Below are positions 34,849 through 45,632 of a DNA stretch of 64,000 nt, one piece after another. The notes beneath the pieces are model-generated. The model was not told where the DNA came from and searched no databases. It saw only the letters and a list, made by a program, of their open reading frames with translations. How positions within the stretch are numbered: position 1 is the stretch's first letter; every line of letters starts with the position of its first letter. The position numbers and the translations under genes are program-made. This DNA comes from Drosophila persimilis (taxonomy: Eukaryota; Arthropoda; Insecta; Diptera; Drosophilidae), in assembly GCF_003286085.1 (NCBI RefSeq), contig NW_020825582.1, positions 1 through 64,000 on the forward strand, written 5' to 3'.

Positions 34849-35849
34849 ATACCCGATACTCAAAATGAGTATTGGGGTATATTAGATTTGTGGTAAAAGT
34901 GGATGTGTGTAACGTCCAGAAGAAATCGTTTCCGACCACATAAAGTATATATATTCTTGATCAGCATCAATAGCCGAGTCGATTGAGCCATGTCTGTCTG
35001 TCCGTCCGTCCGTCTGTCCGTCTGTCCGTCCGTCCGTCTGTCCGTCCCCTTCAGCGCCTAATGCTCAAAGGCTATAAGAGCTAGAGCAACGATGTTTTGG
35101 ATCCAGACTTCTGTGATATGTCACTGCTGCAAAAATATTTCAAAACTTTGCCCCGCCCACTTCCGCCCCCACAAAGGGCGAAAATCTGTGGCATCCACAA
35201 TTTTAAAGATACGAGAAAACCAAAAACGCAGAATCGTAGAGAATGACCATATCTTTTAGACTGCGGAATCTGAATTGGATCGTATTATTATTATAGCCAG
35301 CATCAAGAAAACAATTTCATTTTTTCTCGCCCTGTCTCTCTCTAACACACACGTAGCATAGGCGGCTTTGCTTAGAGTAAAACATTAGCGCCAGATCTCA
35401 GAGACTATAAAAGCTAGAGCAACCAAATTTGGTATCCACACTTCTAATATATCGGACCGAGACGAGTTTGTTTCAAAATTTCGCCACACCCCCTTCCGCC
35501 CCCGTAAAGAATGCAAATATGGGGATATTCACAAATCTCAGAGACTATTAAAGCTAAAGTAACCAAATTTGGTATCCGCACTTCTGTTAGATCTCACTAT
35601 AAAACGTATATCTCAAAATTTCGCCCCACCCCCTTCCGCCCACAAAAAGGACGAAAATCTGTTGCATCCACAATATTGCAGATTCGAGAAAACTAAAAAC
35701 GCAGAATCATAGATAACGACCATATCTATCAGATTGCTGAATCTGGATCAGATCAGATCATTTTTATAGCCAAAAGGAACAAATCAATTTGCAGTGGCTA
35801 CGCAGCGCCCGACATCACGCTCAGACTGATTTTCTGTCTCTCTCGCACG
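34849..35849 (+). repeat. DINE-1-like satellite unit 18, part before the errantivirus
   Basis: Three-block unit with the AAAGGCTATAAGAG marker and a leader variant AAGAAATCG...GACCACATAAAG shared with unit 19. Resumes at 44258. Confidence 0.8.
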
Positions 35850-36346
35850 AGTTACAGGTTCCAGAGAGGAGGTTAGGGTCCTTGCTATAGGTGCTGGAAA
35901 CTGTTGAAGGGAAAAAGGGGGTTCCCTTAAATGATGAATGCCAATTTGGAGGTGTTCTCTATGTGATCTAGTTATACACGTTTATTGCAGTTTTAAGATA
36001 GTCAGAGTGACAATTGTATTCCGGGTGGGATTCTAGAATTGACTGCCTGGTCAGTGGCGATCACTGACTTATGTATGCGGCTCTGCTGCTGGTTCTTCTG
36101 CGTCGCTGTCGGCGTAGCTGCAGTTGGGATTCCTAAGAAAATGCTGATGTTACATTTAAGGTCAGTTTGCTGATTCTTGGCTGGGGTCCATCCGGTTTAT
36201 ATTGTAGACAATGTTGGCTGTGTTGATGGTATATGCTTAGGCGGCATAAACATCGTGCTCGTGTCACTTGAGCTGTGGATGTTTATGCTGAGTTGAGTCG
36301 TGGTGGTTTAGCGGGGGGCATCTCGAGGGGTGCCGGGACGGTAACT
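35850..36346 (-). repeat. Copy C 3' LTR
   Basis: 497 bp, AGTTAC...GGTAACT. Confidence 0.9.
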
Positions 36347-37272
36347 CCTCCCCACCTGGACTGAAGTGCGGGCCAGAGGGAGGGTATGACGGTTGGCACG
36401 AACGAAGGTGTTTCCGCTGGGACGAATGATATTATCTTGGTCCTGTGGGTCCAACAGATGACTATCATTACGGCGGCGGCTGCCATAAGTATATAAGTAG
36501 CTATCCGGTGGTTTGTGTTTGAGTTTTTTATGTTAACTATTTCGTTTTGAGTGTTTAGGGAGTTTAGGTGAAGTTTGTGCAAGTTGATGTCATTTATAGA
36601 ATTGTTAATCCTGATCTCTTCCAGTATTGGAATTACTAAGGTGTTTTCCTCTGTGTAGTCAACGTCTTGATCATCGTACGTTAATTCGTTTATGTGTATT
36701 GAGCAATTTTTGAAGGTAATGATAGCTAATCCGTTTATCGTTCTTGGTGTGCTGCATGATGATGTGATTGGTGTATTTAATGTGTTGAACATTACGATGT
36801 ACCGTCGTTCCACTTCTCTGATTGTTTGTTCGGTGCCTATATCTTTAGTGTTGCAGGTGGCAACCTGGTTATTGAAAATACCCTCTAGGCATTGTTGATT
36901 GATGTTATTTGGTGGTGTCGTATTATCTTCGCAGATGTAATTATGGTGTATTTTGGGGCATTTTATATCGAAGCTTTTTATGTGTCCGGAATGGTCGTGT
37001 ATAATATACTTAGGTAAGATTAATAACATAGATTTATTTATCGGTAATGGAACAATGTGTAGGAATTCGTAATTATTTTTGTCGAATATTGGAATTTTAA
37101 TTTTAAAGAACACAGTTTTATTGTTAATTTCTGTTTCTAGGGTCAATAGTCGATACAGGTGTTCTTCAGAGTTTACCATTATATTTTGTTTTTTTAACAT
37201 GTGCTGTATAATTTCGGTTTCTTTATCGGTAAGTATGAATTTGGGTATTATTCCTAATTTGGTTAACAATAT
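36283..37272 (-). pseudogene. env: Env remnant, copy C, cut by the copia element
   Basis: Same frame as copy A with two visible changes: a serine to leucine within NGSAII and a serine to alanine within LWPSLQ. The N-terminal side is removed at AATAT, where the copia LTR starts. Confidence 0.75.
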
Positions 37273-37476
37273 TGTTCAAAGTGACCGCCACGATAATTAG
37301 ATATTGATCTGTAACAACACTGCGCATGTGCCCTGCTGCATATCGATGTTCTCATATCGATATTCTGTATATCGATGTTCCCTTTTCGGTGTCTCTCTCT
37401 TGCGTATGTTACTCGGAAGCACATATAATTCTGTATACTGATATTCTGCTGTCTTACAAATAAAATAACTTTAACA
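37273..37476 (+). repeat. Copia-family 5' LTR (204 bp)
   Basis: Contains three ATCGAT words, including a TATCGATA palindrome at 37355-37362, the DREF core motif. Promoter use is inference. Confidence 0.92.
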
Positions 37477-38023
37477 GGTTATGGGCCCAGACACCAATTC
37501 ACCCAGAAACAGTATAAAACAGAAACAGTGAGAAACAATAAACATTGTTTGGTGCTTAGTGAAAACCAGTGCTAAAAAAAATGGCATAGACTCATTGGGG
37601 TTATGTGTGTACATAGAAAGGCAAAAGAACAAGTTGAACAAATTCAACGGAGATTCGCATTGTGTTTTTTGATTAGAATTTTGCAGCGAATCGGACCGTT
37701 GCCGTGGTTTAAAGTCCAAAATAAAGCAGTCCCAACGGATCAAGAAACACAAAAGCGAACGGAGACTCAAGTGTGTATACCAAAAAGTGCGTATGCCAAG
37801 CCGCACAAAACGGCGAGTGTGTATACCCAAAAGTGTGTATACCAAGGCATAGAAAATCGCGAGTGTGTGTGTGTAAATAGCAACTCGGAGGGATACTTAA
37901 AAGAAAACGAAAAAAAAAAAAACAAAAGAAAGACACGGACAACAGTATTGTCGTCGTAGTTGCTTTGTGCATGAGACGATCGACAGTTACAAATTTTGCA
38001 CTGTGGGACAATAAGTATAAAAA
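37477..38023 (+). other. Copia-family leader and primer-binding site
   Basis: Primer site at 37477-37490. The rest is an A-rich leader with imperfect GTGTGTATACC repeats at 37770-37870. A 118-aa frame here is not regarded as a gene. Confidence 0.75.
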
Positions 38024-41000
38024 ATGAGTGGAAATATGAATTTCAATATTGAGAAACTGGACGAAAACAATTATAGCACATGGGAAGTTTTGATGAGAAG
38101 TGTTCTCATACAAAATGATTTGTGGCCAATCGTCAGTGGTAAAATTGAGCTTAGTGAAAGTGCAACAAGTGAGCAACGTGCAGCTTTTGAACTAAAGGAT
38201 CAAAAGGCGTTGGCGTCAATTTTACTTTGTGTTAAATCGACCCAACTAAACAATATTAAAAATTGTGTATCGTCGTCACAGGCATGGCAAAAGCTAAATA
38301 AAATTCACAGGCCAAGCGGACCAGCAAGGGTAGTGTTTTTAATTAAACAATTGTTGACGTTAAAAATGTCGGATGGTATAAGTGCACAGGAATATTTGCG
38401 GAAATTCCAGGTGGTACACGAGGCTTTAGCAGAGGTCAACATAAAGGTTGATGAAAAGATCTTATCAGTTGTGTTGCTAAATGGTTTGCCTAAATCGTAT
38501 GAAAGTTTTGTTGTTGCGATTGAGACGCGAGATGATTTGCCGAGCTTGAGCATGCTAAAAATAAAAATTTCTGAAGAAGCGAATAGGCAGGAAGATAGCA
38601 TTAGCAAGGAAATTACAAGTAGCGCGGAACTACACGTCAGTTATGACAACAACAATTTTAAGAAAAACTTTAAGAAGGGCAAAAAGTGTTTTAAGTGCGG
38701 AAAGGAAGGCCATTTTAAATCGGAATGCCGTGCTAAAAGCAAGCAGGAAGGAGCAAACAACAAGGGCGCAAACAGTAAAAGCGGGGAAAGATTGGGTACA
38801 ATGCTTTGCGTAACCGAATATGACAAAGTGGAACCAGAAAAATATGTACCAATCCTAAGTTTAGCTAAGCCGAATGACCAGATGTTAAATGCATGGTGCA
38901 TAGACAGTGGCGCAACGGCGCATCTATGTTGTGACAAGGAACGCTTTGTGTCGTTCACGGAAGATAATCAAAAAGTATTTTTAGCCGGCGGTAAATCACT
39001 TATTGCTGAAGGGCATGGAACTGTTCAAGTAAAGTTCGGTGATAGATCCGTTACGATGGAAAATGTTATCTTGGTACCAGATTTGCAGTACAATTTTATA
39101 TCGGTCACAAAACTATTAAAACATGGAAAAAAAGTTGTGTTTGAGAAAAATCAAGCGATGATTTTTGAAAACGGAAAAATAGTTATAAAGGCACATCTGG
39201 AAAATGGATTGTTTATGGTTCAGGACAATCAGGAGAAGTGTATGAACATTGTAAATGTTGAGGCAGATGCATTCAAATGGCACAATAGGTTCGGACATGT
39301 ACATTTTGACGCATTAAAGGAAATGGTTAACAAGGAGATGGTAATAGGTCTCAAGGGCATATACAAGCCAAAACAAGTGTGTGCAACATGCGCAAAAAGT
39401 AAAATTTGCGTGCAACCATTTCAATCGAGCACAAACAGGTCAAAGGGCGTTCTAGACTTAATACATACTGATGTATGCGGTCCAATGCAAAAGCAGTCAA
39501 TGGGAGGCAATCGATATTTCGCCACATTTATTGATGATTGTTCAAGATATGTATCAGTAAGTTTCCTAAAAACCAAAGATCAGGTTTTCGAGGCTTTTAA
39601 AGAATTTAAGAGTCAAGTTGAGTGCCAAACTGGGAGAAAAGTCAAGGTTTTACGAAGCGACAATGGCCGAGAATACATATCAAGCGTTTTTGACAATTAC
39701 CTAAACCAACATGGAATAAAGCGAAACTTAACAGTGCCATATACACCTCAACAAAACGGAGTTGCAGAAAGGGCCAACAGAACATTGGTAGAAATGGCAA
39801 GAAGTATGCTGCTGCATGCTGGGTTGAGTGAATGCTATTGGGCAGAAGCGATTCGAACTGCCACGTATTTGCGAAATAGAGTGGCAAGCAGCTGCTTGAG
39901 CGGGGTGACACCTTTTGAAATATGGACAGGTCGAAAGCCAGTGGTATCGCATTTAAGAGTTTTTGGCTCAGTAGCGATAGCTCTAGATAAAACAAAGAAA
40001 TCAAAGTTCGCACAGAAAGGCTTAGAGTATATAATGGTGGGCTACTCGGATACAGCCAAAGCATACCGTTTGGTCAGTAAAGAAACCAGGAAACTCGTAG
40101 AGAGTAGGGATGTCATTTTTGTAGAACCTGAAGGGGGCAAGCTAGATGCATCATGTTCCAATGACATAGCATCAATTGAGGTTCAACAAAACCAGAACGC
40201 TGAACCCGAAATGGATAGCGAGCAATTTAAAGATCCAGAAAATGAGTCAGAAAATCAGGAGGAGATTAGGTCTAGTAATGACATTCTTGTAATTCCAGAA
40301 CCAATAAGAGGACCAGGACGCCCAACCATAGTACGGACGGGCAAACCAGGACGACCAAGGAAGCAGTATCATATGCTCAATGCGATACTGGCAGCAGACG
40401 TACAAGTTCCACAAAACTACGCACAAGCTGAACGGTCTACTGAAGGCGAGATATGGAAAGCATCAATGAAGGACGAGTACGAATCTCTCGTGAAGAACGG
40501 CACGTGGTCGCTTACTAAATTGCCTAGCGGGAAAAAGTCCATTGGATGCAGATGGGTTTACGCAGTTAAGTCCAATCCGGATGGAAGCGTGAACAGGCTC
40601 AAATCACGTCTGGTGGCGAAAGGTTGTAGCCAACGCTACGGGATCGACTACAAGGAAACATTTGCACCAGTTGTACGCCACGCAACTATCAGGTTGATAA
40701 TTGCACTTGCAGTCGAACATGGTCTCCACCTACATCAAATGGATGTTGTCACGGCGTATCTCAACGGCGAATTGGAAGATGAGGTTTTTATGAGACAACC
40801 TGAGGGCTTCATCAGCGAAGTTCACCCAAATCACGTTTTGAGGCTTCACAAAAGTATATATGGCCTAAAACAATCAGGAAGAGTGTGGAACTCTACGTTG
40901 GATGCAACGCTGAGACGCATTGGTTTTATACCGACTGTCAACGAACCCTGTCTGTATCGTAAGCCAGGTAAAAATATGTGTCTAATAGCTGTCTACGTAG

Positions 41001-41953
41001 ATGACATTATTTTGGCGTGTAAGGACCTAGATGATATATCTGATATCAAGATAAAGATCGCAGCAGAATTTGATGTGGTTGACATCGGGCCTATGCAATA
41101 CTTTTTAGGTATTGAGGTGAAACGTGAAGGCAGTACGGGTGCGATTTCAATCAGCCAACGGAAATATATTAGAGAGTTGCTCGAACAGTACAATTTGAAA
41201 GATTGTCGACAGACGTCCACGCCTCTTGAAGCTGGTTACCAGGTGGCATGCAACAAAGAGGATTGCCGCAGGGTCGACATCACATCGTTCCAAAAGCTAA
41301 TTGGAGAGTTATCTTATCTTGCTGTTATGACTCGTCCAGACATTGCGCATTCGGTGAACAAATTAGCACAACGTAACAAGGATCCTCATTCCGAGCATGA
41401 AGCGGCAGCCAAGCACATCCTTCGATATTTGGCAAAAACTATCGACTGGGAGATATGCTACACAAAGCAAGGAAAGGCAATTGAGTGTTTTGTTGATGCA
41501 GATTGGGCAAGTGATATGACGAACCGAAAGTCATTCACTGGCTATGTATGCATGTTGGCAGGAGGAGCGGTTTCTTGGGAGTCAAGAAAGCAATCGACGG
41601 TTGCCCTCAGTTCCACGGAGGCAGAGTACATAGCCTTATCATCTGCAGCAAAAGAGGCGATATACTTTCGCAGCCTACTGATTGACTTAAAGCTGATATC
41701 CAAGGAGTCAGCTATTCAGATGTACGGCGACAACATTGGAGCACAGCAGCTTGCTAGAAACCCCATGTTTCATGCACGTACAAAGCACATCGACGTCAAG
41801 ATACATCATATTCGAGAGGTTCTCAAGAGAGGTGAAGTCAACATTGCATATCTGCCAACCGATGAGATGATAGCAGATGTCCTCACAAAGAACTTAGCCA
41901 AGGTTAAGCACCATAAATTTGTATTCGCATTTGGTTTAAAAGATCGTTTATAA
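38024..41953 (+). CDS. gag-pol: Copia-family Gag-Pol polyprotein (1309 aa)
   Basis: Single open frame in Ty1/copia order gag-PR-IN-RT-RH. N-terminal gag of the UBN2/retrotran-gag type (YSTWEVLMRSVL near 18). CCHC knuckle CFKCGKEGHFKSEC at about 221-234. Protease IDSGATAHL at about 293. Integrase HHCC region about 418-455, DDE region with TDVCGP (about 481), LRSDNGREY (about 544) and NGVAERANR (about 577). GPGRP and KPGRPRK AT-hook-like words near 765-785. RT with QMDVVTAYLNGE (about 905) and YVDDIILA (about 991). RNase H with VDADWASD (about 1156), STEAEY (about 1198) and GDNIGA (about 1235). The start ATG is preceded by AAAA. No stop or frameshift is seen, so the element may be active. It is clearly of the copia superfamily; I do not recognise the named family. 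Confidence 0.95.
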   Translation: MSGNMNFNIEKLDENNYSTWEVLMRSVLIQNDLWPIVSGKIELSESATSEQRAAFELKDQKALASILLCVKSTQLNNIKNCVSSSQAWQKLNKIHRPSGPARVVFLIKQLLTLKMSDGISAQEYLRKFQVVHEALAEVNIKVDEKILSVVLLNGLPKSYESFVVAIETRDDLPSLSMLKIKISEEANRQEDSISKEITSSAELHVSYDNNNFKKNFKKGKKCFKCGKEGHFKSECRAKSKQEGANNKGANSKSGERLGTMLCVTEYDKVEPEKYVPILSLAKPNDQMLNAWCIDSGATAHLCCDKERFVSFTEDNQKVFLAGGKSLIAEGHGTVQVKFGDRSVTMENVILVPDLQYNFISVTKLLKHGKKVVFEKNQAMIFENGKIVIKAHLENGLFMVQDNQEKCMNIVNVEADAFKWHNRFGHVHFDALKEMVNKEMVIGLKGIYKPKQVCATCAKSKICVQPFQSSTNRSKGVLDLIHTDVCGPMQKQSMGGNRYFATFIDDCSRYVSVSFLKTKDQVFEAFKEFKSQVECQTGRKVKVLRSDNGREYISSVFDNYLNQHGIKRNLTVPYTPQQNGVAERANRTLVEMARSMLLHAGLSECYWAEAIRTATYLRNRVASSCLSGVTPFEIWTGRKPVVSHLRVFGSVAIALDKTKKSKFAQKGLEYIMVGYSDTAKAYRLVSKETRKLVESRDVIFVEPEGGKLDASCSNDIASIEVQQNQNAEPEMDSEQFKDPENESENQEEIRSSNDILVIPEPIRGPGRPTIVRTGKPGRPRKQYHMLNAILAADVQVPQNYAQAERSTEGEIWKASMKDEYESLVKNGTWSLTKLPSGKKSIGCRWVYAVKSNPDGSVNRLKSRLVAKGCSQRYGIDYKETFAPVVRHATIRLIIALAVEHGLHLHQMDVVTAYLNGELEDEVFMRQPEGFISEVHPNHVLRLHKSIYGLKQSGRVWNSTLDATLRRIGFIPTVNEPCLYRKPGKNMCLIAVYVDDIILACKDLDDISDIKIKIAAEFDVVDIGPMQYFLGIEVKREGSTGAISISQRKYIRELLEQYNLKDCRQTSTPLEAGYQVACNKEDCRRVDITSFQKLIGELSYLAVMTRPDIAHSVNKLAQRNKDPHSEHEAAAKHILRYLAKTIDWEICYTKQGKAIECFVDADWASDMTNRKSFTGYVCMLAGGAVSWESRKQSTVALSSTEAEYIALSSAAKEAIYFRSLLIDLKLISKESAIQMYGDNIGAQQLARNPMFHARTKHIDVKIHHIREVLKRGEVNIAYLPTDEMIADVLTKNLAKVKHHKFVFAFGLKDRL

Positions 41954-42025
41954 GTGCTTGACATGTTATTGAATATTAGTTAAGTATATTTAAAGTTTGT
42001 AAACATGCGTTGTGTTGAGGAGGAG

Positions 42026-42229
42026 TGTTCAAAGTGACCGCCACGATAATTAGATATTGATCTGTAACAACACTGCGCATGTGCCCTGCTGCATATCGAT
42101 GTTCTCATATCGATATTCTGTATATCGATGTTCCCTTTTCGGTGTCTCTCTCTTGCGTATGTTACTCGGAAGCACATATAATTCTGTATACTGATATTCT
42201 GCTGTCTTACAAATAAAATAACTTTAACA
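42026..42229 (+). repeat. Copia-family 3' LTR (204 bp)
   Basis: Partner of 37273-37476. Followed by AATAT and the rest of env of copy C. Confidence 0.92.
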
Positions 42230-42234
42230 AATAT

Positions 42235-43760
42235 ACTTTCGGCTATGTTGTTCACATGATTATACAGGATGTCTATATTGAAGTTAATTCTCGAAATATA
42301 TTGTAGGAGGTGTATTTCGTTATGTTCGTCATTTAATGTTTTAAAAATATTGTTTTTGTAGTTTGTGCGCTTAATTTGACTTATTATTACTTAAGTATAT
42401 ATAGTGTGTGTGTGTGTGTGTGTGTGTGTTTGATGTGTGTAGGTTCTATAGGTTGTGTTGAGGCGTGAGTTGAACTTCCTGCTGTGGTGGGAGATTATTG
42501 TTAGTAACCATTCGATAAAAGAATTCGGATTTATTTATTATTGTTTTTTTTTTTTGTTTTTTTTTATTTTATTTGTATAATGTAAATTTTTTTTTTTTTT
42601 TATGAAGAGTATGCAAAGGTTGTGGCGGTCGTTTTCCATAAGTCGCACTGAAGTATGGACACAACCGCGACACGATTGCCCCGAATGAGTTCGGTGGGGT
42701 GCTTTCGTTTGTTAAATCGCCCTGAGATATCAAACTGTTTGCACTCATTTGTTGTAAGAAAAATTATGTGAAGGGTATACAAAAGTTGTTCCGGCCGTTT
42801 TCCATAGGTCACACTGAAATATGGATACGACTATTACAAGCATGCCCCGTTTGGTTTCGGTATGTGCATTTTCGCTTGTATTGAATATTCACTTTTTTTA
42901 TGAAGGGTATGCAGAAAGTTGTTGGAGCCGCTTTCTATAAGTCGCACTGAAATATAGACACAACCGCAACAGTTCTGCCCCGTTCGTTTGTTAAATGCAC
43001 TTTTGTTTGTTAAATCGCCCTGAGATAACAAACGTTTTGCACTTTTGTATTGAATCTTCACTTTTTTATAGGAAGGGTATGCACAAGTTGCTGCGGATGT
43101 CTCCATAAGTCGCACTGAAATATAGACACAACCACAACAAGTTTGCTCGGCCCGAGTTCGCTCGATCTTCAGTCGGGCCGCAACCTGCTTCGGTCGAGAC
43201 ATGTTGGCTTGGATTTGTTTGAATCGAACACACACGTCCGAACCGTGATTCGCGCTGAATTTTGGATCGAACCGTGGTGTGTTCGACTCACTGTGTTGGC
43301 CGATTTGGTTTTTTGTTTTTTGTATGTTGCGTCCGCCTCGGCCTCGCACTGAATCCCGAATCGAACCGCAACTTGGGCATGGATACACTTGTATGTGTAT
43401 GCAACTACGTATATGTACTACGTGTTTTTGGTGTTTCTTTTTTTGTTTTATTTTCTTGATGGCACCGTATATCTATATTTCTGTTTCCGATATTCTTTAT
43501 TTTGTTTTATACACGTATTGTTAACTCCACCACAGCATTCATTTGATCGACTTTTTGCATTTTATTTGTGTTATTTTTGTTATGTTTGTGTTAGGGTATT
43601 TCATTTTCTTACTTGTTAGGTTTGTACATTTTTATCTGTGTATATTTTGTATTTGGGTATTTCTTTTTCTTTATTTTTTTTTTGTCATTTGTTTTTGTCA
43701 CTTATAACTTACATTAGTAGGATTAAAATGTTCCTCATGGTTCGTTGTTTCGACTGCGCC
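42235..43760 (-). other. Errantivirus copy C, rest of env, microsatellite and leader
   Basis: Env 5' part, (GT)n, T-rich tracts and the leader with TGCATA repeats, ending in the primer site. A single change (GATGTCTCC for GATGCCTCC near 43096) marks this copy. Confidence 0.75.
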
Positions 43761-44257
43761 AGTTACAGGTTCCAGAGAGGAGGTTAGGGTCCTTGCTATA
43801 GGTGCTGGAAACTGTTGAAGGGAAAAAGGGGGTTCCCTTAAATGATGAATGCCAATTTGGAGGTGTTCTCTATGTGATCTAGTTATACACGTTTATTGCA
43901 GTTTTAAGATAGTCAGAGTGACAATTGTATTCCGGGTGGGATTCTAGAATTGACTGCCTGGTCAGTGGCGATCACTGACTTATGTATGCGGCTCTGCTGC
44001 TGGTTCTTCTGCGTCGCTGTCGGCGTAGCTGCAGTTGGGATTCCTAAGAAAATGCTGATGTTACATTTAAGGTCAGTTTGCTGATTCTTGGCTGGGGTCC
44101 ATCCGGTTTATATTGTAGACAATGTTGGCTGTGTTGATGGTATATGCTTAGGCGGCATAAACATCGTGCTCGTGTCACTTGAGCTGTGGATGTTTATGCT
44201 GAGTTGAGTCGTGGTGGTTTAGCGGGGGGCATCTCGAGGGGTGCCGGGACGGTAACT
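43761..44257 (-). repeat. Copy C 5' LTR
   Basis: 497 bp, followed by CACGCACTC. Confidence 0.9.
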
Positions 44258-44607
44258 CACGCACTCTTTGTCGTGTCGTTTAATATTAGCGGCGTCTGCC
44301 GGAGGAGAGCCATACTGACTAAGTATCGGGTATAACTGTAGAGTTGCGGTGTCCGCAGCAACTCACAGCGTTCCCCCTCGTTTGTAATGTAAAGTGCCTT
44401 ATTTCTCTGTAACATTATGTAAAATGTCCCAACCATGTTAAGTGTAGTGGTTCAGCTGTTAAAATAACAGCTTTTAGAAATATTTGTAAATGCGTTAAAA
44501 TGTAAAAACTGCGAAAACAAATAAAACGAGGGGGAACGTTGTGAGTTGCTGCGGACACCGCAGCGAGTAAAATAGGACTGATTGGCCACAGTGACCCTCA
44601 GCTAATT
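44258..44607 (+). repeat. DINE-1-like satellite unit 18, part after the errantivirus, with tail insert
   Basis: Continues from 35849. Confidence 0.78.
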
Positions 44608-45135
44608 ATACCCGATACTCAAAATGAGTATTGGGGTATATTAGATTTGTGGTAAAAGTGGATGTGTGTAACGTCCAGAAGAAATCGTTTCCGACCACAT
44701 AAAGTATATATATTCTTGATCAGCATCAATAGCCGAGTCGATTGAGCCATGTCTGTCTGTCCGTCCGTCCGTCTGTCCGTCTGTCCGTCCGTCCGTCTGT
44801 CCGTCCCCTTCAGCGCCTAATGCTCAAAGGCTATAAGAGCTAGAGCAACGATGTTTTGGATCCAGACTTCTGTGATATGTCACTGCTGCAAAAATATTTC
44901 AAAACTTTGCCCCGCCCACTTCCGCCCCCACAAAGGGCGAAAATCTGTGGCATCCACAATTTTAAAGATACGAGAAAACCAAAAACGCAGAATCGTAGAT
45001 AATGACCATATCTATCAGGTTGCTGAATCTGGATCAGATCAGATCATTTTTATAGCCAAAAGGAACAAATCAATTTGCAGTGGCTACGCAGCGCCCGACG
45101 TCACGCTCAGACTGATTTTCTGTCTCTCTCGCACG
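44608..45135 (+). repeat. DINE-1-like satellite unit 19, part before the errantivirus, internally deleted
   Basis: Block 1 passes directly into the unit tail at AGAATCGTAGA/TAATGACC (near 44998), removing blocks 2 and 3. Unit 20 has the same deletion. Resumes at 50832. Confidence 0.8.
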
Positions 45136-45632
45136 AGTTACAGGTTCCAGAGAGGAGGTTAGGGTCCTTGCTATAGGTGCTGGAAACTGTTGAAGGGAAA
45201 AAGGGGGTTCCCTTAAATGATGAATGCCAATTTGGAGGTGTTCTCTATGTGATCTAGTTATACACGTTTATTGCAGTTTTAAGATAGTCAGAGTGACAAT
45301 TGTATTCCGGGTGGGATTCTAGAATTGACTGCCTGGTCAGTGGCGATCACTGACTTATGTATGCGGCTCTGCTGCTGGTTCTTCTGCGTCGCTGTCGGCG
45401 TAGCTGCAGTTGGGATTCCTAAGAAAATGCTGATGTTACATTTAAGGTCAGTTTGCTGATTCTTGGCTGGGGTCCATCCGGTTTATATTGTAGACAATGT
45501 TGGCTGTGTTGATGGTATATGCTTAGGCGGCATAAACATCGTGCTCGTGTCACTTGAGCTGTGGATGTTTATGCTGAGTTGAGTCGTGGTGGTTTAGCGG
45601 GGGGCATCTCGAGGGGTGCCGGGACGGTAACT
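45136..45632 (-). repeat. Copy D 3' LTR
   Basis: 497 bp, AGTTAC...GGTAACT. Confidence 0.9.

Larger units (their letters stand above)
37273..42229 (+). mobile_element. Ty1/copia-family retrotransposon, apparently intact (4957 bp)
   Basis: LTRs of 204 bp at 37273-37476 and 42026-42229, which I read as identical, TGTTCAAAG...TTTAACA. Target duplication AATAT (37268-37272 and 42230-42234). The 5' LTR is followed directly by GGTTATGGGCCCAG, the internal initiator-tRNA-Met type primer site used by Drosophila copia-group elements. A purine tract GAGGAGGAG precedes the 3' LTR. It is the only nested retroelement here on the plus strand. Confidence 0.94.
35850..44257 (-). mobile_element. Errantivirus-like element copy C, split by a copia element
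   Basis: LTRs at 35850-36346 and 43761-44257 (497 bp). Flanks CACG as in the other copies. Env is cut at 37272 by the copia-family element and resumes at 42235. GT microsatellite at about 42404-42430, leader repeat array from 42600. Confidence 0.88.

Noticed and set aside
37709-38176. 155-aa and 124-aa minus-strand frames over the copia leader
   Set aside because: Antisense to the leader and gag start, low complexity, no motif.
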